Source of the DNA: Synanceia verrucosa
Lineage: Eukaryota > Chordata > Actinopteri > Perciformes > Synanceiidae
Assembly: GCA_029721515.1 (NCBI GenBank)
Contig: CM056567.1
Coordinates: 9,325,507-9,389,506, forward strand
Direction: 5' to 3'
Length of the DNA: 64,000 nucleotides
Below are positions 1 through 12,632 of this stretch, piece after piece (position 1 is the stretch's first letter; every line of letters begins with the position of its first letter). Made by a program: the position numbers and the translations under genes. The notes beneath the pieces were generated by a model. That model did not search any database and was not told where the DNA came from. It worked only from the letters and a program-made list of their open reading frames with translations.

Positions 1-1149
1 TAGTTAGTTACACAAACCATGTAAACATGAAATATAATTGTACTCACTTCTTTGAGTATGCTTGTTTCTTCTGCGGTCCTCAAGATGAATCTGTTAGAAA
101 TGAGTTGAGGTTGGAGCGACAACGCAGAGAGTGAGCGGGAGCAGTGTGTGCAGATAAACTTAGAGAGGAGGGGGTGAAGCCAGTTGACCCTGCCTCCTCT
201 CTCTCTCTCTCAGTCAGTGTGCTGCTATGTGTGACCATGACTACCTCAGTTCTGTTTAGGTTTATTAATAAACAGTCGGCTGGCAGAAAGAGGAGCCACA
301 GCAGACTCTTTCAACCCCAGAGGGATATAAAGGATTTGCCAAAATGGACCTCTAAGAATCATATTGAACACCTGGTAGCCATATGTAGTTTGTCATGAGT
401 GTTGGGAGATATAAAGGGCCTGATGACGACCTCTCTGGAAGGTGTTGTACTGTCAGAAACATGCATTTCTGTTGACCAAGTGAGTATCAGATGTATTTCA
501 CTGAATGCATCACAATTAAATAATTCACTGAATAAGTGTTTTTATTTTTCAGAAAACTTTGGCAAGATCAGCAATTTTCTCCATCAGCAGAGCGTTTGGT
601 CTGTTTTTACCTCTATAATACAGTTGGATGTCTTTATTATGGCTGTTGAGAGGTGTGTGTGTGTGTTTATGATGAGAGAAAAATGGCTCCAGGATTCCCC
701 CCGTGCCTCCTCATTATCGAGACGTCTTTAAATAGCACCCCTCTCTTCCCACGGGAGGATTGGTTTTCGTCTAAACTTGTGACCCCAACAAATGACCACA
801 GGTGGTTTTCTGTAGTCTGAGGAGAGGGCACAGAGGATAAGACAGGGCTGTAAAAACATGAAAAGACAGTCCAGATGTTGAAGAACAATGAGATGTTCCA
901 GGGATGAAGGAGGAAACAATGAAGAGTTGAGGAGGACAGATCAGTTAAAACATTTCTGTGGCCTGCATCTTTTCATTTTTATTATTCCCAGCAGTCTTTA
1001 TTTCAGGTAATGGCAGTTCATAATTCAGTTAAAATGTTTCAATGGGTTATATTTACTAACTTTACTCAATGTTTTGCCTTCATTTGATATTTTATACCTT
1101 TCTTTACACCGTTTTTGATCATTTCTGGAACACATGTAGCAGTCAGACA

Positions 1150-1162
1150 CCACTAGATGGCC
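1150..1162 (+). promoter_or_regulatory. CTCF-like motif
   Basis: CCACTAGATGGCC matches 12 of 13 core CTCF positions. It lies in gene-free DNA upstream of nhsl3. Confidence 0.25.
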
Positions 1163-2712
1163 TCATTGTTTTGTTTTAACTCATGTCATCCTCATTCATC
1201 ATTATCAGTTTAGCTAGGAAACATTTCAAACCTCTAAACACTGTTTTTATAGGTTTTTACAGCTATTATAACACATACATTATAAATGATTACCTCACTG
1301 CAGGGAAAACGTTCCACACTTTCCACATTTGTCTCTTTATAAAGGGATGTAATCTAGATGTTCAAAGAGAAGGATGGACGCCTTTTTAGCCTGTCTTTGC
1401 AATAAAAAGAACAAAACAATTTGAGATTAATTTACCGCAAATCCCACTTCAAGATACCTTTTACTAAATATACTTTTATTTGCTGTTAACACCCCATAAA
1501 ATAATGGCGGTTATTCCTTTGAGATTGTGTTTCCATAACAAGTTATGTCACTTGTACTGAAGAAAAGATGTAGTGTTTATCTAATTCACCCTTGTTGACC
1601 ACTGTGACACTGTGTTTTGGCAAGTGTAGGCTTTGAGACAGAGACTGTAATTTATATGAAGTAATGTCCAGGAATTAACTGTTTCAACACGCTGTTCAAC
1701 CTCACATAGCCTCTGGGAACTAGAGAGACTTTGAGTCATAAAAGCCATCATATTTTCAGTCTCTTTTCCTTCATAGAAGATGGAGAGATCATTAGTGTGG
1801 GTGTGGGTGTAGAGAAGGACAAGGGAGAAAGCAAATATTTAAGGGGGCGTTGTGGTTGAGGACTGAATGTCCCACTGAGATAGGCCATATGCTGGACTTT
1901 CATTTGGACCGGTCTGCTTCTCTTTGCTCCAATCTGCAGTACATTCCAAACTCAACAGAACATCCTGTCTGAGTCCTCCTCTTCCTCCTCCATCCTGTCT
2001 TTTCCTGTGTCACTGGTTTCCTTAGGTATATTATAGGTATATGAAACATACAAGGTTTCCCATTCAAAACAAAATCTACACTTGGTCTCTTCTAAAATTG
2101 TTTTTCCAAGAAAGGAACCCTTCTGTTTCATCTGAAAGCACCCTTATGGGTGGATCCTTTCTGGCTGCACTGGTTTTATTCAATTTTGGTGGTCTCACCA
2201 CATTCAGGGATTTAAGAAATTGCTGCTAAATAGTAGCAATAAAAATAAAGTAGTGCACATCTAACACCCAAAAAAGCAATTGTAATGCTGCTCAACAAGC
2301 GTTTTGTTTAGAAAAGACAATATAGCCTTCACAGTTTTAGCTTTTGAGATCAAAAAGTGTGGTATATCTAAAATATGATACAGCCAAAATAGTACTGTCC
2401 CTTTCTTTTGTCTGCATTCATCGTGCATTTGGTAATCTGTGCTAATAGGGGAAAAGCATTTAAAGACGCACAAGTGAAAAATCTGTTCAAAAAGCCCAGA
2501 AGTTGTGAAATATTATTATTTTTGAGACGCATACTGTTTGAATTATGGCTCTTATGAGTGCTAAACAAAATAAGTACAAAATACTACTGTTATTGTATTG
2601 TTTGTTGACACTAATGAAATGTACCAAGAGTCCCAAATGTCATCCATTCTCCATATGTAATTTCACTTTCACATTGGTGCTTCCCAGTACAATCAATCTT
2701 CTGCTGCTGAGA

Positions 2713-2835
2713 AAATGCCTTGCTCAGGGGCACCTTGACAGCTATTTATTGGTGTGGGGGAGATCATTGCTCCTGCAGTTTCCTCAGGCACATTTTCTCA
2801 GTTGGTCTGTCTGAGGGTTTTGAACTGATAACAAA
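2713..2835 (+). repeat. teleost dispersed repeat fragment (TGCCTTGCTCAGGGGCACCT type)
   Basis: AATGCCTTGCTCAGGGGCAC followed later by GAGGGTTTTGAACTGATAAC resembles the other half of the same dispersed family as the 7.7 kb fragment (TGCTCAAGGGCAC ... GGGATTCGAACC). Diverged and fragmentary. Confidence 0.4.
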
Positions 2836-5800
2836 TTCACTTTTCCAAACTCTGGCTTCTGCTCTCTCTATCACTTTGTTGTTCCCTGCAGTCTGTCACG
2901 TAGAGCATCATAAAGCATAGTGTCACTACGTCTAAGTGTGTTTTAATGACAGTGAACTTATCGGGTGTTTATTTTAAAGAGCGTGTCTCTGCTACATAAT
3001 TGTCAGCCTCTGTCTTCTTACTGTCGTCAGCCACCCTGTGTTTGTACCAGTTGGTTTTTCGTGCTCTTAAGGGATCACTTAAAAATGTAAGGGTAAGGGG
3101 CCCATGTCCTTCTTCAGTGTGTTTTTCCACTCTCCTGGATTAAGAATGTCCTCTATTTAAAGATGGCAGACACATGTACCCTTAAAAAGACACAGAGCAG
3201 CTGTGTCTTGTTCCCACAGTGCTTTGATTAGCTCTTTTTATTATTGCATCAACCTTTTCTATTCTATTGTATATTGTTCAGTGAATCACCTTTATTTATT
3301 TTATACAATCTTGGCCAGTTCCCATGAAGGGACACTGCAGATGAAAACAGCTGATATGGAGAGATGAGATGACGGAAATAAGATTGCATGCTCAGTAAAG
3401 TGAGGATAACGCTGTGGGTTCAGTCGTGGGTGACAGACCATCCACAGAGGGAACAGCGTCAACAGTCAAATCATTTGGAGATATTATGGGTTGATCTGTA
3501 AATCTGTGACTGTAGAGACTGGTTTACATCAGTGTGTAGGTGTTTATGGGTAGAACCGGCTGTTTGAGCGTATGCATGTGGAGAGACAATCCCTCCAAGG
3601 ATTCAGTTACTGTAGAGTGTTGCAAGAGCCACATGCATTGTTCGCTGGTTTTAGGAAATGCTTTTGCAATTGTTTGCCATGTTTGGCATTGCTCCAGACC
3701 ACCATTTTGGTCCTGTGTGACACATCTCAACATTTATTGGATGGATTAAGATGACGTTTTGTAAGAGAAAATTTAAATAAATAAATCATGGTCCACTGAG
3801 GATGAAGCCTACCGACCTTTATTTGCAGTGCAAGCGCTCAGAAAATCTGCCTTGATCTACAAAAGAAAATATTTCTCTTGCGTAACATTCAGGTGAAAGT
3901 ACTGAAAGTATGAAAAAAACAGCCAAGTTACAGTTTGTCACTTATAATCTTAAATCATTTACTAAATGGAATAGCACCATTGTTCCTACGTTCCTGGTTC
4001 CCAGACGATGTACCCTCTGAATTTAATGAGCCCCAACTTTTCCACCAGGGTTACCATGAGGCTGACATTTGTTGTTTGAAGAGAAATGACAACTTGACAA
4101 CTGGCTATGTTTATTAGGAAACAAATGCAGACACATTCATGTCCCCCCTCAGGATGACTTGTAATCCCTTCTGTGATTTTATTCCTCATCTTGCACCATC
4201 ATCAGAACGATCCAATCCACTTGAAGCTGATGACATTCCCATCAGTCTCAGCTGTAATTTGATTTTAGTGTGTTTTAATATGTGTTAGCATTTAGCTCTG
4301 TGTCTGAGTGCCTCACACAACTGCTAGCATTGCACTAGCACCATGGCCTCTTGTTTCATCACCAGTATACGTGGATCTTAATTGGTTCCAGTAAGTACAC
4401 CACCATATTATCCTCCACACTAGTCAGTATAAATCAGCATTCCTCTGATCTTATTCATCTCTCTCTCCAGTAGAGGCTCACCTCGCTCTTGTTGGTGCCA
4501 CTTTTAGCACAACCATCTATCATAAAGTCTCCAAGAGGACATTTTGTCCACCTAAAGCTTTCTCTGAATCCAAATATATCAAGATTTGATGTAAAGTTAA
4601 TGCTGTTACTGCTGTGAGCCATTAGCTGGTGTGTGTGTTTAACACAGTCAATGGTGTGATGTAAATGTTAGTACTACTGTAAATGTTGAGATTGCTATAA
4701 TAAAATGTGCTGCATGACTTTTCAAAAGTTAACAATAGGTTCTTACACACCCCAAATTCCTTAAAGCCAGACTGCATGAATATGTTAATTCCTGTTATTT
4801 TCAGAAACACCAGAGAGAATCAACACTCTGTGTTTAGCTCTCTTAATTCGATGTTGCACCAGTGCCAATCCTGTTGTTTTAATAAAGATTTGACAGAGGT
4901 CACCTCAGGTTTCCTGGCTGTGACGTCAGTGTCTCATTTAAACGACCCCCCGGAGAGATTGAAAACAGGCAGATAGTCGCTCTGCAAATGGAGAGACAAA
5001 GAAAGAAAGACAGAGGGATGGTTGGAGGGATGGATGGAAACTTGTGGCCTGTTTTTGTCCCAAACAACCCAGCAGCAACCACACCCTCTCAGGAATTCCT
5101 GCTGCAAAAATGTTTTATGTCATGTTTTTAAAGAAGCAGTTCACGTTTACCATATATTTCAGGGTTCTCTTACTCAACGTGAGGCAGCTATGAACGCTAT
5201 GCACAAATTTTGCTTTAGTAGTAGAGTGTTTCCTCCACGGATGTGTGGAGTAGTTCAACAAATACAACAGCCAAGGGTCAAACAGAATAGCTAAAAAGGA
5301 AATGAAACAATCACAGGCTGCAATCCAAGGACAAAAAAAATAAAAACGTGGTTGTTCTTGGCCTAAATGAGTTTTTATTGAAATGTAAATTGTGCGTATC
5401 AGTCTGTATGAACTGCTGTTCAGATGGCTCTGTGCACCACCAGTGTGTTTTGGCTCTGAACTCTGGATTCAGGGAAATATTTTACTCACTGTGCAGACAG
5501 TTTCACACCAAACATCAGACACACAGGGCGTTTTGTGTTTGCTCTTTTTTGTTATTTCATCTTTTAGTAGCAACACAAGAGCTTGTCGTAGCTGTTCATG
5601 GAGCATTTATGACATTTATTGTTCCTTTTCTCGGTGTCTGTGTACGTATGTGTAAGGTTATGTCAGCTTCAACCAAGAACCATCAACAGGCTGGCTTCAA
5701 CTTGCTGGGGTAAAAGAAACACTGATTGGCTCATAAAATTTGATGGACGGCTTAAGGGTCGCTGAGCTGAACTGTGACGGGGTTACACACACGAGTTCCC

Positions 5801-7670
5801 ACCCATCTCCCATTTTGGATAATATCAGACAGCTAGAAACACTGATCTTCACTTTCTCCAGTTTGTCCATTACAAGACAGCTGATAAAAATTGTTAAAAA
5901 ATGTTTATAGGCAGCAGTGAACATACAGTACAGCACAATATTGGCAATGCATACTGTTGTTTTTTGGATTATAGCTATGTTGAGTCATTTGTCTGAAATT
6001 AGGAATTGAATAACACATCTGTCCTTTGGATGACAGATTGGTAACTTTCATGGTCACAAACTGCCACATTTCACATATATAACTTTGTTATAGAACAACA
6101 GCAAGTAAGAAAATGACCCTCCTTTAGCCTTATTGTCTCTGTCGTCTGGATCTTGGACAAAATTGTTCCCTAGAGGGACCATAAAACAGACAGCAGCCAA
6201 CTCTTATAGCTTTGTTTTCAGCAGGTTCAACCCATATTTTCTTCATCCTGTCCTCCTGTCTCACACTCACTCGACTACTTCCTCTACTTTCTCCCTTTTT
6301 TCATGAAATGGACACATCCATCCCACTCTTACAACCTCTTTTTTGTGCCTCAAAGGAATGTGGTAGGGACGGTGAGTGGCCTTTCCTCAAAGGGCAACAA
6401 CATGTCTGGACCGGTTAAGCTTTAGTGCAGTGGGGTCAAATAATGGTTTCTTACCTTCTCGTTTTTCTATTTCTTTGCACATTTTTTCCATTTTTCCACT
6501 CATTCCTCTTTCCATAACCCCATTTCGAACCTGAAACAGCAGAGACTGTAGCATCTATTCTCGTTGTACGGTGAGACAAAGCTGTCTCTGTTGCACAGAG
6601 GAATTCCCTCTCTGGGTTTCACAGCTGAGTATCAACCTGGAACGTCTCCCTCTTCTCTCTTTATCTATTATTACACGACTCGATTCTCCATCCTCGATTC
6701 TCTGTCCTCGTTTCTCTTTGGCTCATCTCTCTTTCTCCACCCCTCCCATCCTTGACGTTATAAATAAATGGACTGTGGAATGTAACTTGGAGGAGGTTTT
6801 GTTCTTTCTCATTGCTTTAGATTACTCTTTGCTTCTCAGAAATGTGCTTGTATGAAATGTGAGGATAAACATGCACACACTTGTTGAAGAAGTAATTTAG
6901 TGCAGTTGAGACCTGTTTTGGTGTTTTTATGTAATATCAGTATTGTTTTCCGTTGGTAAAGGAGACAGAGAGAAGTAGTTGGTGCAGAAAGAATGTGTCT
7001 ATGTCCGCACAAAGGCAGGTCGGGAATGATAATGCTGGTCCGAGAGAGCTGGGCTTATCCCAACCGGCAGCATGGATTTCCTGCCTGCAGCCTCCCTTCA
7101 GTCATATCTAACACAGTCACACACACATACACTCAGAAATAAAGCTGTCATTACTGTGTTGGTACTGTGTTGTGTGATTTAATCAGCCTCGAATGAGGTG
7201 TTTAAGTGCTCCAGTAGATTGTTGATCTTTGTTTTTAATTATATCAGTTGTATTCTTACACTCTATTACATTTTCAGATATTATGTTACTAACGATGACA
7301 TTCAAATTCTAATCAACATTCGAATGCTGCACAGCTATTTCTTTTTCGTATGTCTGTTCATTCTGTTTAAACTGTATTTCTTCAAAGATGCATATAAAGA
7401 TTATGCTACACTTAGAATAATAGTATTGTACTATTTTGTGATTCCACTGGTGGATGTGTAGGATTGCATAAACAAACATGTTTGCTTGTGAAATGTCATG
7501 GTATACTGACAGTGTATTATATCATGATGTAAAAAAAATATATAAGATTATATCCGCAGCTCCACTTATCTTCAGACTGTTTGTACTTGTTGTGGATGGT
7601 GGCTATGCTTTTTATATACCACCGATATTCCAGATAATGTCTTATTTACTGCATCATTATCATACATACA

Positions 7671-7725
7671 CTGCATTTATAGCTGACACTTTTTATCCAA
7701 AGCAATTTACAATAAGTGTAATGAG
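7671..7725 (+). repeat. teleost dispersed repeat core (TTTATCCAAAGC...TTACA type)
   Basis: TGCATTTATAGCTGACACTT followed by TTTATCCAAAGCAATTTACA and ATAAGTG is a diverged copy of a sequence I recall as widely dispersed in fish genomes (CATTTAGC.GACGCTTTTATCCAAAGCGACTTACA). Element type not settled from this fragment. Confidence 0.5.
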
Positions 7726-8900
7726 TAAGTGCGCTTCTGTAAACATCGAGTAAGCAGAACTCCTGCATGTTTGTGTCCTCCCAAAGATGATATAGAATTA
7801 AGTTTGATGCAATTTAACTAAAAAATGCTGGATCTGGAACTTGTGCAATCGCCTTATAGCCGTATAACTATAACTTCCGTGGCCATCTGAAATTGTTTGC
7901 ACAGCCATCCATCTTGTAAACTAAAGTCAGTTTCTTTCGAGCAGTATTCTTGACTTGAAAGGAATATGAGTCCATGTTAACATCGCTCACAGTTCAGCCA
8001 GACAAGTAGAGCTGGAAGAGAAAAGAAACAGAGTAAGGGAGGATCAGTGATACATTCCCCAGTAGGCTCATAGTGTTCTGGCGGTCAATGATTTTGTACC
8101 TCTTACTGCAAATGTACAGACAGTGTGCAGCTCCCTCGCAGACATACAGAGAGTGGCTGTTTTCTATTGAATCACCATGGAAACGTTAAAACATTTCAGC
8201 CTGTTAGGCATGGATGAACTAAGCGGTGACTCATTTGAACCCCTCCCAACACTTCAGCACACACACAGTATGGATTCACCCAACACCCACACACAGAAAA
8301 CACATGAATAATCACTTCTTGAAAATGTGCAACAGGTCAGATTTCTCGGGAAAAACAAATTAACCTGATTGTAACATCTAATCTAATCTACGAATGCCCT
8401 CCTTATGATTCTCCACAATAGAGGCTGCCGACTGGCAATGAGAGGTTGTGATCTACTTGAGGAATGAAGGCCATTAAAGTTGCAGCATTTGCTAACCATA
8501 CTGACAGTGATGTCTCCTTGGCTCTTGTGCCAGAATTAGCTCAGAAATCTCAACGGAGAGGTAATTTAGCTGCCTCATCACAGGAACTAAATGAAGACAG
8601 TGACCCATGGCTCGCTAACAATAGATAGACCCTGTGAATCTGGCGATGTTTATCACATATTGTATCGCGAATAAACTTATTTTCATGATAGAGTCTGCAT
8701 GTTGTTTTCCCAAACAACTCCTGCCAGGTGTTTTGCTTTTTAGTGTATCTATGAGAGCTAAAACACATGACAAAGCAATATTATTTTGTTTGTATTTTCC
8801 ATGCATTACTTCTTTATTAATATAACTGCTGTGTCTTTGCTGTAATTAAGTTCACCACTCTATTTGCTTGGTCAGTTGTTATTTGGTTGTTGGTTGCATC

Positions 8901-9150
8901 CAGTGGCGTGCATAGACTTTTTGAAGGGCAGGGGCAAAAAAGGGGCACCTACAGCGTGTTCCACTGGAGGGCATTTCAGCGCGGGTTTTCGTCTGGTGAA
9001 ATCAGCCATGTTTTAATCGGCCAAGAGGGCAGTTTAGTGTGTTTTTTTTCCACCCAACAGGGCAATTTAGTCCTAGAACTTTGGTGCGCCTTTCTGCGTA
9101 CAAATAGGGCACTTTAATGCATGTATTTCAACCCCCAGTGCACACTCCTG
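8901..9150. mobile_element. non-autonomous hAT-type transposon (MITE) with 8-bp target duplication
   Basis: 250-bp element flanked by a perfect 8-bp direct repeat GTTGCATC (8893-8900 and 9151-9158). Its ends form short imperfect inverted repeats: CAGTGGCGTGCA on the left, and CAGGAGTGTGCA as the reverse complement of the right (9 of 12 match). An 8-bp duplication and CAG-type ends are hallmarks of the hAT superfamily. It has no transposase; internally it has repeated GGGCA-type words. No gene is interrupted. Confidence 0.8.
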
Positions 9151-10173
9151 GTTGCATCTTTTAATTTCTAAATTATATTTTATCAATGTAAGTTAACATG
9201 AGGAATGGTATGCTGATACTTGACTTATGAGGAGTTACTGTGCTGTGCCATTAGCATACATTATACTTGATGGTCACTCTTTTTGCTAATTGACAAATGG
9301 TATTGTAGACTGCAGGCATGTTTTCATCTCACCTCCTGCTTCTCTTCTTTACCTCTGTGGTTCTCCACATTAAAACCAGATGAGCCAGTCCTGCGACACA
9401 CACTCCACCTACTCCTGACAAGTCTGCCCCCACCCACCCACCCAAGTGATGTCAGCTTGTCTCGTTCTCACCACGTGTCATTTGAAACTCCCCTCAGAGT
9501 TCAGTGGTAGATGTTGTATGTTTAGTAAAACAGGACAAGCTTTAAAGGTAACTGACCCCTTGTGACTTGTCTTACCTGTCTGTCTGATTGTGTGTCATGT
9601 TTAACAAGGGGTTTCACAAAAAAAGCCACTCCTTCTAAACTGCAGAGAAAACCAAACCTCCTCACTTTTGCCAGGCCACCTTCCAACACTGGACTGCTCA
9701 GTAGTTTCCAAGGGAACTTTGTCATCAGATTTACTTTTTACTATCTTTTTTTAAAATCCTCTCTGTGAATGCAACACAAGTGTTACGCCACACTTTCTGT
9801 GTTGTATTTTGGCTCACAGGGTGATCTATGTATGGATACGTTGGTCAAAGGTGTGTATTTTTCCTTCCTAGCTGCCATGTTGCTTCGTAACCCCGGGGTT
9901 CCCCTCCTCAAAGAGACTGGGACCACTGCACCTGATCCCCGTAAAGGAGGCTAGGAGAAAAGGAACTCCAACAGCAAGACAAGAAACTAACAATGACTGG
10001 ATGGACTCAACAGTGAAGCTAAAATGCTAAATACCAGCTGTTTGGAACGTGAGGAGAAGCAGCTCATGCTGGAATGATGTGGCTGAGTCCTAACAACACT
10101 GTGAGAGGTGGAAGGAGAGGCTGGCTCTCACAGAGAGGGAGGGACTCAGAGAGCATGGAGCTTCATTCACTGC

Positions 10174-10176
<3 letters not shown>

Positions 10177-10211
<35 letters not shown>
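10177..10211. repeat. (AC)n microsatellite
   Basis: About 17 uninterrupted AC units, ending exactly at the ATG of the unexplained short ORF at 10211. Confidence 0.95.
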
Positions 10212-10213
<2 letters not shown>

Positions 10214-10658
10214 CTCCGCAAAGCTGTTCTCAGCCTGAGAGAAAAGAGGGTAGCGGAGAAGAGGACTGCACGCTTGCTGAGTAAGTTGCATACAGTCTGC
10301 CTGTCTGACCGTTTTACAGCAAATGTTTTGTGTCATCTGGCTAATGTGACACAGAGGAAGCAGATGAAGCGCATGTATGTATCTTTATTTTTTATGTTTC
10401 TTTATTAAGTTAAAAATATGCATTGTGTAAATACCTTTCCAACACTAGTTTTATTGATTTGAATGTCCTTCTTTTCTCCAACTGACCTGTACAGTAAAAA
10501 ACTTTTCTGCTGATGTGAACCACATGTCACACACACACACACACACACTCTCTGCAGAGGTCCAGCTCGCCTACCTGGAGTTTCTCCTCTACAAACAGCA
10601 AAATGAGAGAATAGCAAAGCAGAATGGGCAGAGGAGTAGAGGGGAAACTTTCGTCTGA
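10211..10658 (+). CDS. possible spliced 56-codon ORF or nhsl3 leader exons
   Basis: ATG at 10211 opens 23 codons plus one base up to a strong donor CTGA|GTAAGT (GT at 10281). An acceptor CTCTGCAG ends at 10557, after an (AC)n tract. Joining 10211-10280 to 10558-10658 keeps the frame open and ends at TGA 10656-10658. The 56-aa product is basic and helical-looking, rich in K, R, L and Q, starts MLRKAVLSLREKR and ends RGETFV. I do not recognise it. It may be a small protein, an upstream ORF in nhsl3 leader exons, or chance. A weaker donor at 10762 (GTGAGT) would allow the second piece to continue as a leader into 10887. Confidence 0.3.
10529..10548. repeat. (AC)n microsatellite
   Basis: About 10 AC units, just before the acceptor at 10557, in place of the usual pyrimidine tract. 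Confidence 0.9.
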
Positions 10659-10853
10659 CAATGTGGGAATACTTTTACATTACATTGTACTTAGTTAGGC
10701 TGGGACAGTATATATTCCTGTTTTATTCTTTGATTTTTCCTTTTTTTAATTTTGTTATAATGTGAGTTTGACTTATTGTGGGCAGTCTCCCACTTGCTTT
10801 CTCATGTCACTCTATCCCCCCACTGAGTTTAATTTTTATCCTATTTTCCTCTC

Positions 10854-10880
10854 CTCTCTCTCTCTCTCTGTCTCTCTCTC
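10854..10880. repeat. (TC)n tract serving as polypyrimidine tract
   Basis: TC-rich run directly before the ATCCAG acceptor of nhsl3 exon 1a (exon from 10887). Confidence 0.85.
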
Positions 10881-11067
10881 ATCCAGCTGATCTCATTGTT
10901 GTCCCAGGTGGTGACAGACAGGAAGACACTTAGTGAGGCCAAAGAGGGACAGAGGGGTTCATCAAACCCTGGAACACGGTTGAGGTTTTAGATCCTGTCA
11001 GTCATTTAGAAGACACACTGATCCAGGTGGAAGTACCGGGCCTTAGCTCCCAGGACCGACCTCCAAG

Positions 11068-11299
11068 ATGTCCCGGAGGAGGTCTACAGGGGACCTGGTG
11101 CCCAGGGACATCACTGAGATCTTAGCACGGGAGGCGAGGGTTCAACGTGGGCAGAAGAAGTCGAGTAGCTCCCTGGGACAAGCCTTCAACTGGTTTAAAG
11201 GGAGCAGGAGGAAGAAGAACATTAACAATGGGCTAAACCGAACTGGTGTTGGTGTAACGGATGCCAAACTGGGACTTCAGAATCATGACCCTGCAAAAG
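11068..11299 (+). CDS. nhsl3: nhsl3 alternative first coding exon 1a
   Basis: ATG at 11068 opens 77 codons plus one base, ending at a strong donor (AAAAG|GTGAGT, GT at 11300). The peptide begins MSRRRSTGDLVPRDITEILA and is basic, with a KGSRRKK stretch. A preceding acceptor (ATCCAG before 10887) suggests that the exon starts at about 10887 with 180 bases of 5' UTR and is spliced from an upstream leader. It joins the common exon at 34967 in phase 1, which makes the first intron of this form about 23.7 kb. Confidence 0.85.
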
Positions 11300-12585
11300 G
11301 TGAGTGGGTCAAGACTTTATTCTTAATTTTTATTTATTCTTTGAGTGCCAGCCATTTTATAAAGCAGAGAGTGCCTTGTGCCAGCCTTTTTGCCCATCTT
11401 GAGTAATTTCACGACCCAAAGAACATTTTGTACTGTGCCTCTGAAAACACTGAATAGCTCAAATGAAAGAAGAGACTCTCTATTTCGTCATGAAAAAAGT
11501 TTGTTTCTACCTTGTTCTTGTTTTATCAGAGGTAGAGTAGAGGACACTTTCACCAAAATCACGGGTTTTTGTCCAGAATCCATTTGTTGTGCTCTCTAAT
11601 CTTGATCGTCTCCATTTCCTGCTTTGATCTCCGTGGTGTATACCGTTTCTTTATGCTCCGGCTAAATCTCCCAGAAGCCCCAACATTACTCACAGGCTGC
11701 GGGAGACTGCGATTGGCGACCCGCTGCCAAAAAAAACAAAAAAAAACACTTCGTCAATATGTCAATGGCACTCAAAAAGTTAATAGACAAATCAATAGAT
11801 GAGACTCTCTTCTCTTTCACAAAATTCACTCTAATACAAATATATCATTGATCTGTGATATGTGCCAATCAATTTATTAATATTTTACATAAATAAGTAA
11901 CGAAACCCTCTAAGGAAAGGGTTTTACTTGTGCTGTTGATGGATTCAGATCAAAATTGTAACATTTTAATGCAAAGTATTTGATTTCATATTGTGACTTT
12001 GTATTCTTGACTGCCCTCTACTGGTTGAAATGTGGCTTTTGAATTTATGCTATTGGCTGATCTGATACCAAGTGATGTATGTGATGGCAGCTTTCCTCAC
12101 CATCCAACTCAAAACTAGAATACTCCCTTGTTTTATGAACAAAGTTGTGCACGTTTTGAAGAAGCAGTGATGTGTGGATTCTCGAATGGATGACAAAAGG
12201 ATCACCTACAGGAAGTCAGCATGTTATCAATGAGAGAAGGCTCTGTCAGGGTGGATAGTGGTCACAGTTCAGTTTAGTCGAGAATCACGAGACGTTTAGA
12301 GGCAAATTCACTGCATCATTTGGTCTTGTTTTGTCTGACAGTGTCTTCATCAAACGACTTTTGGATTAAGATGGAAAGGTACTGGATTTTATCATCGGGA
12401 CATCAGTCTGTACATTTTGAACTTGGTAAAAGTGACACAAAAACACACACACATCGGCTGACATGGGGGTCTAATCCCCCTTTCTGTTTACTGATGCGTT
12501 TGCTTGGTCGGCAGCACAGAGATTACCCACAGTCCACATTTCCTGTTTTTGTTCCATGTCCAAAGCCATCCCTTTCTCCTCTGTC

Positions 12586-12632
<47 letters not shown>

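Larger units (their letters stand above)
1..10176. other. gene-free upstream region
   Basis: Intergenic DNA or an upstream intron. No ORF here shows recognisable protein similarity or exon-like splice signals with coding bias. It holds the 2.7 and 7.7 kb repeat fragments, the hAT element at 8.9 kb and a CTCF-like motif at 1150. The rest is AT-rich unique-looking sequence. Confidence 0.6.

Noticed and set aside
5348..5713. 121-codon ORF at 5.3 kb
   Set aside because: Cysteine-rich composition without any family pattern; no neighbouring exons.
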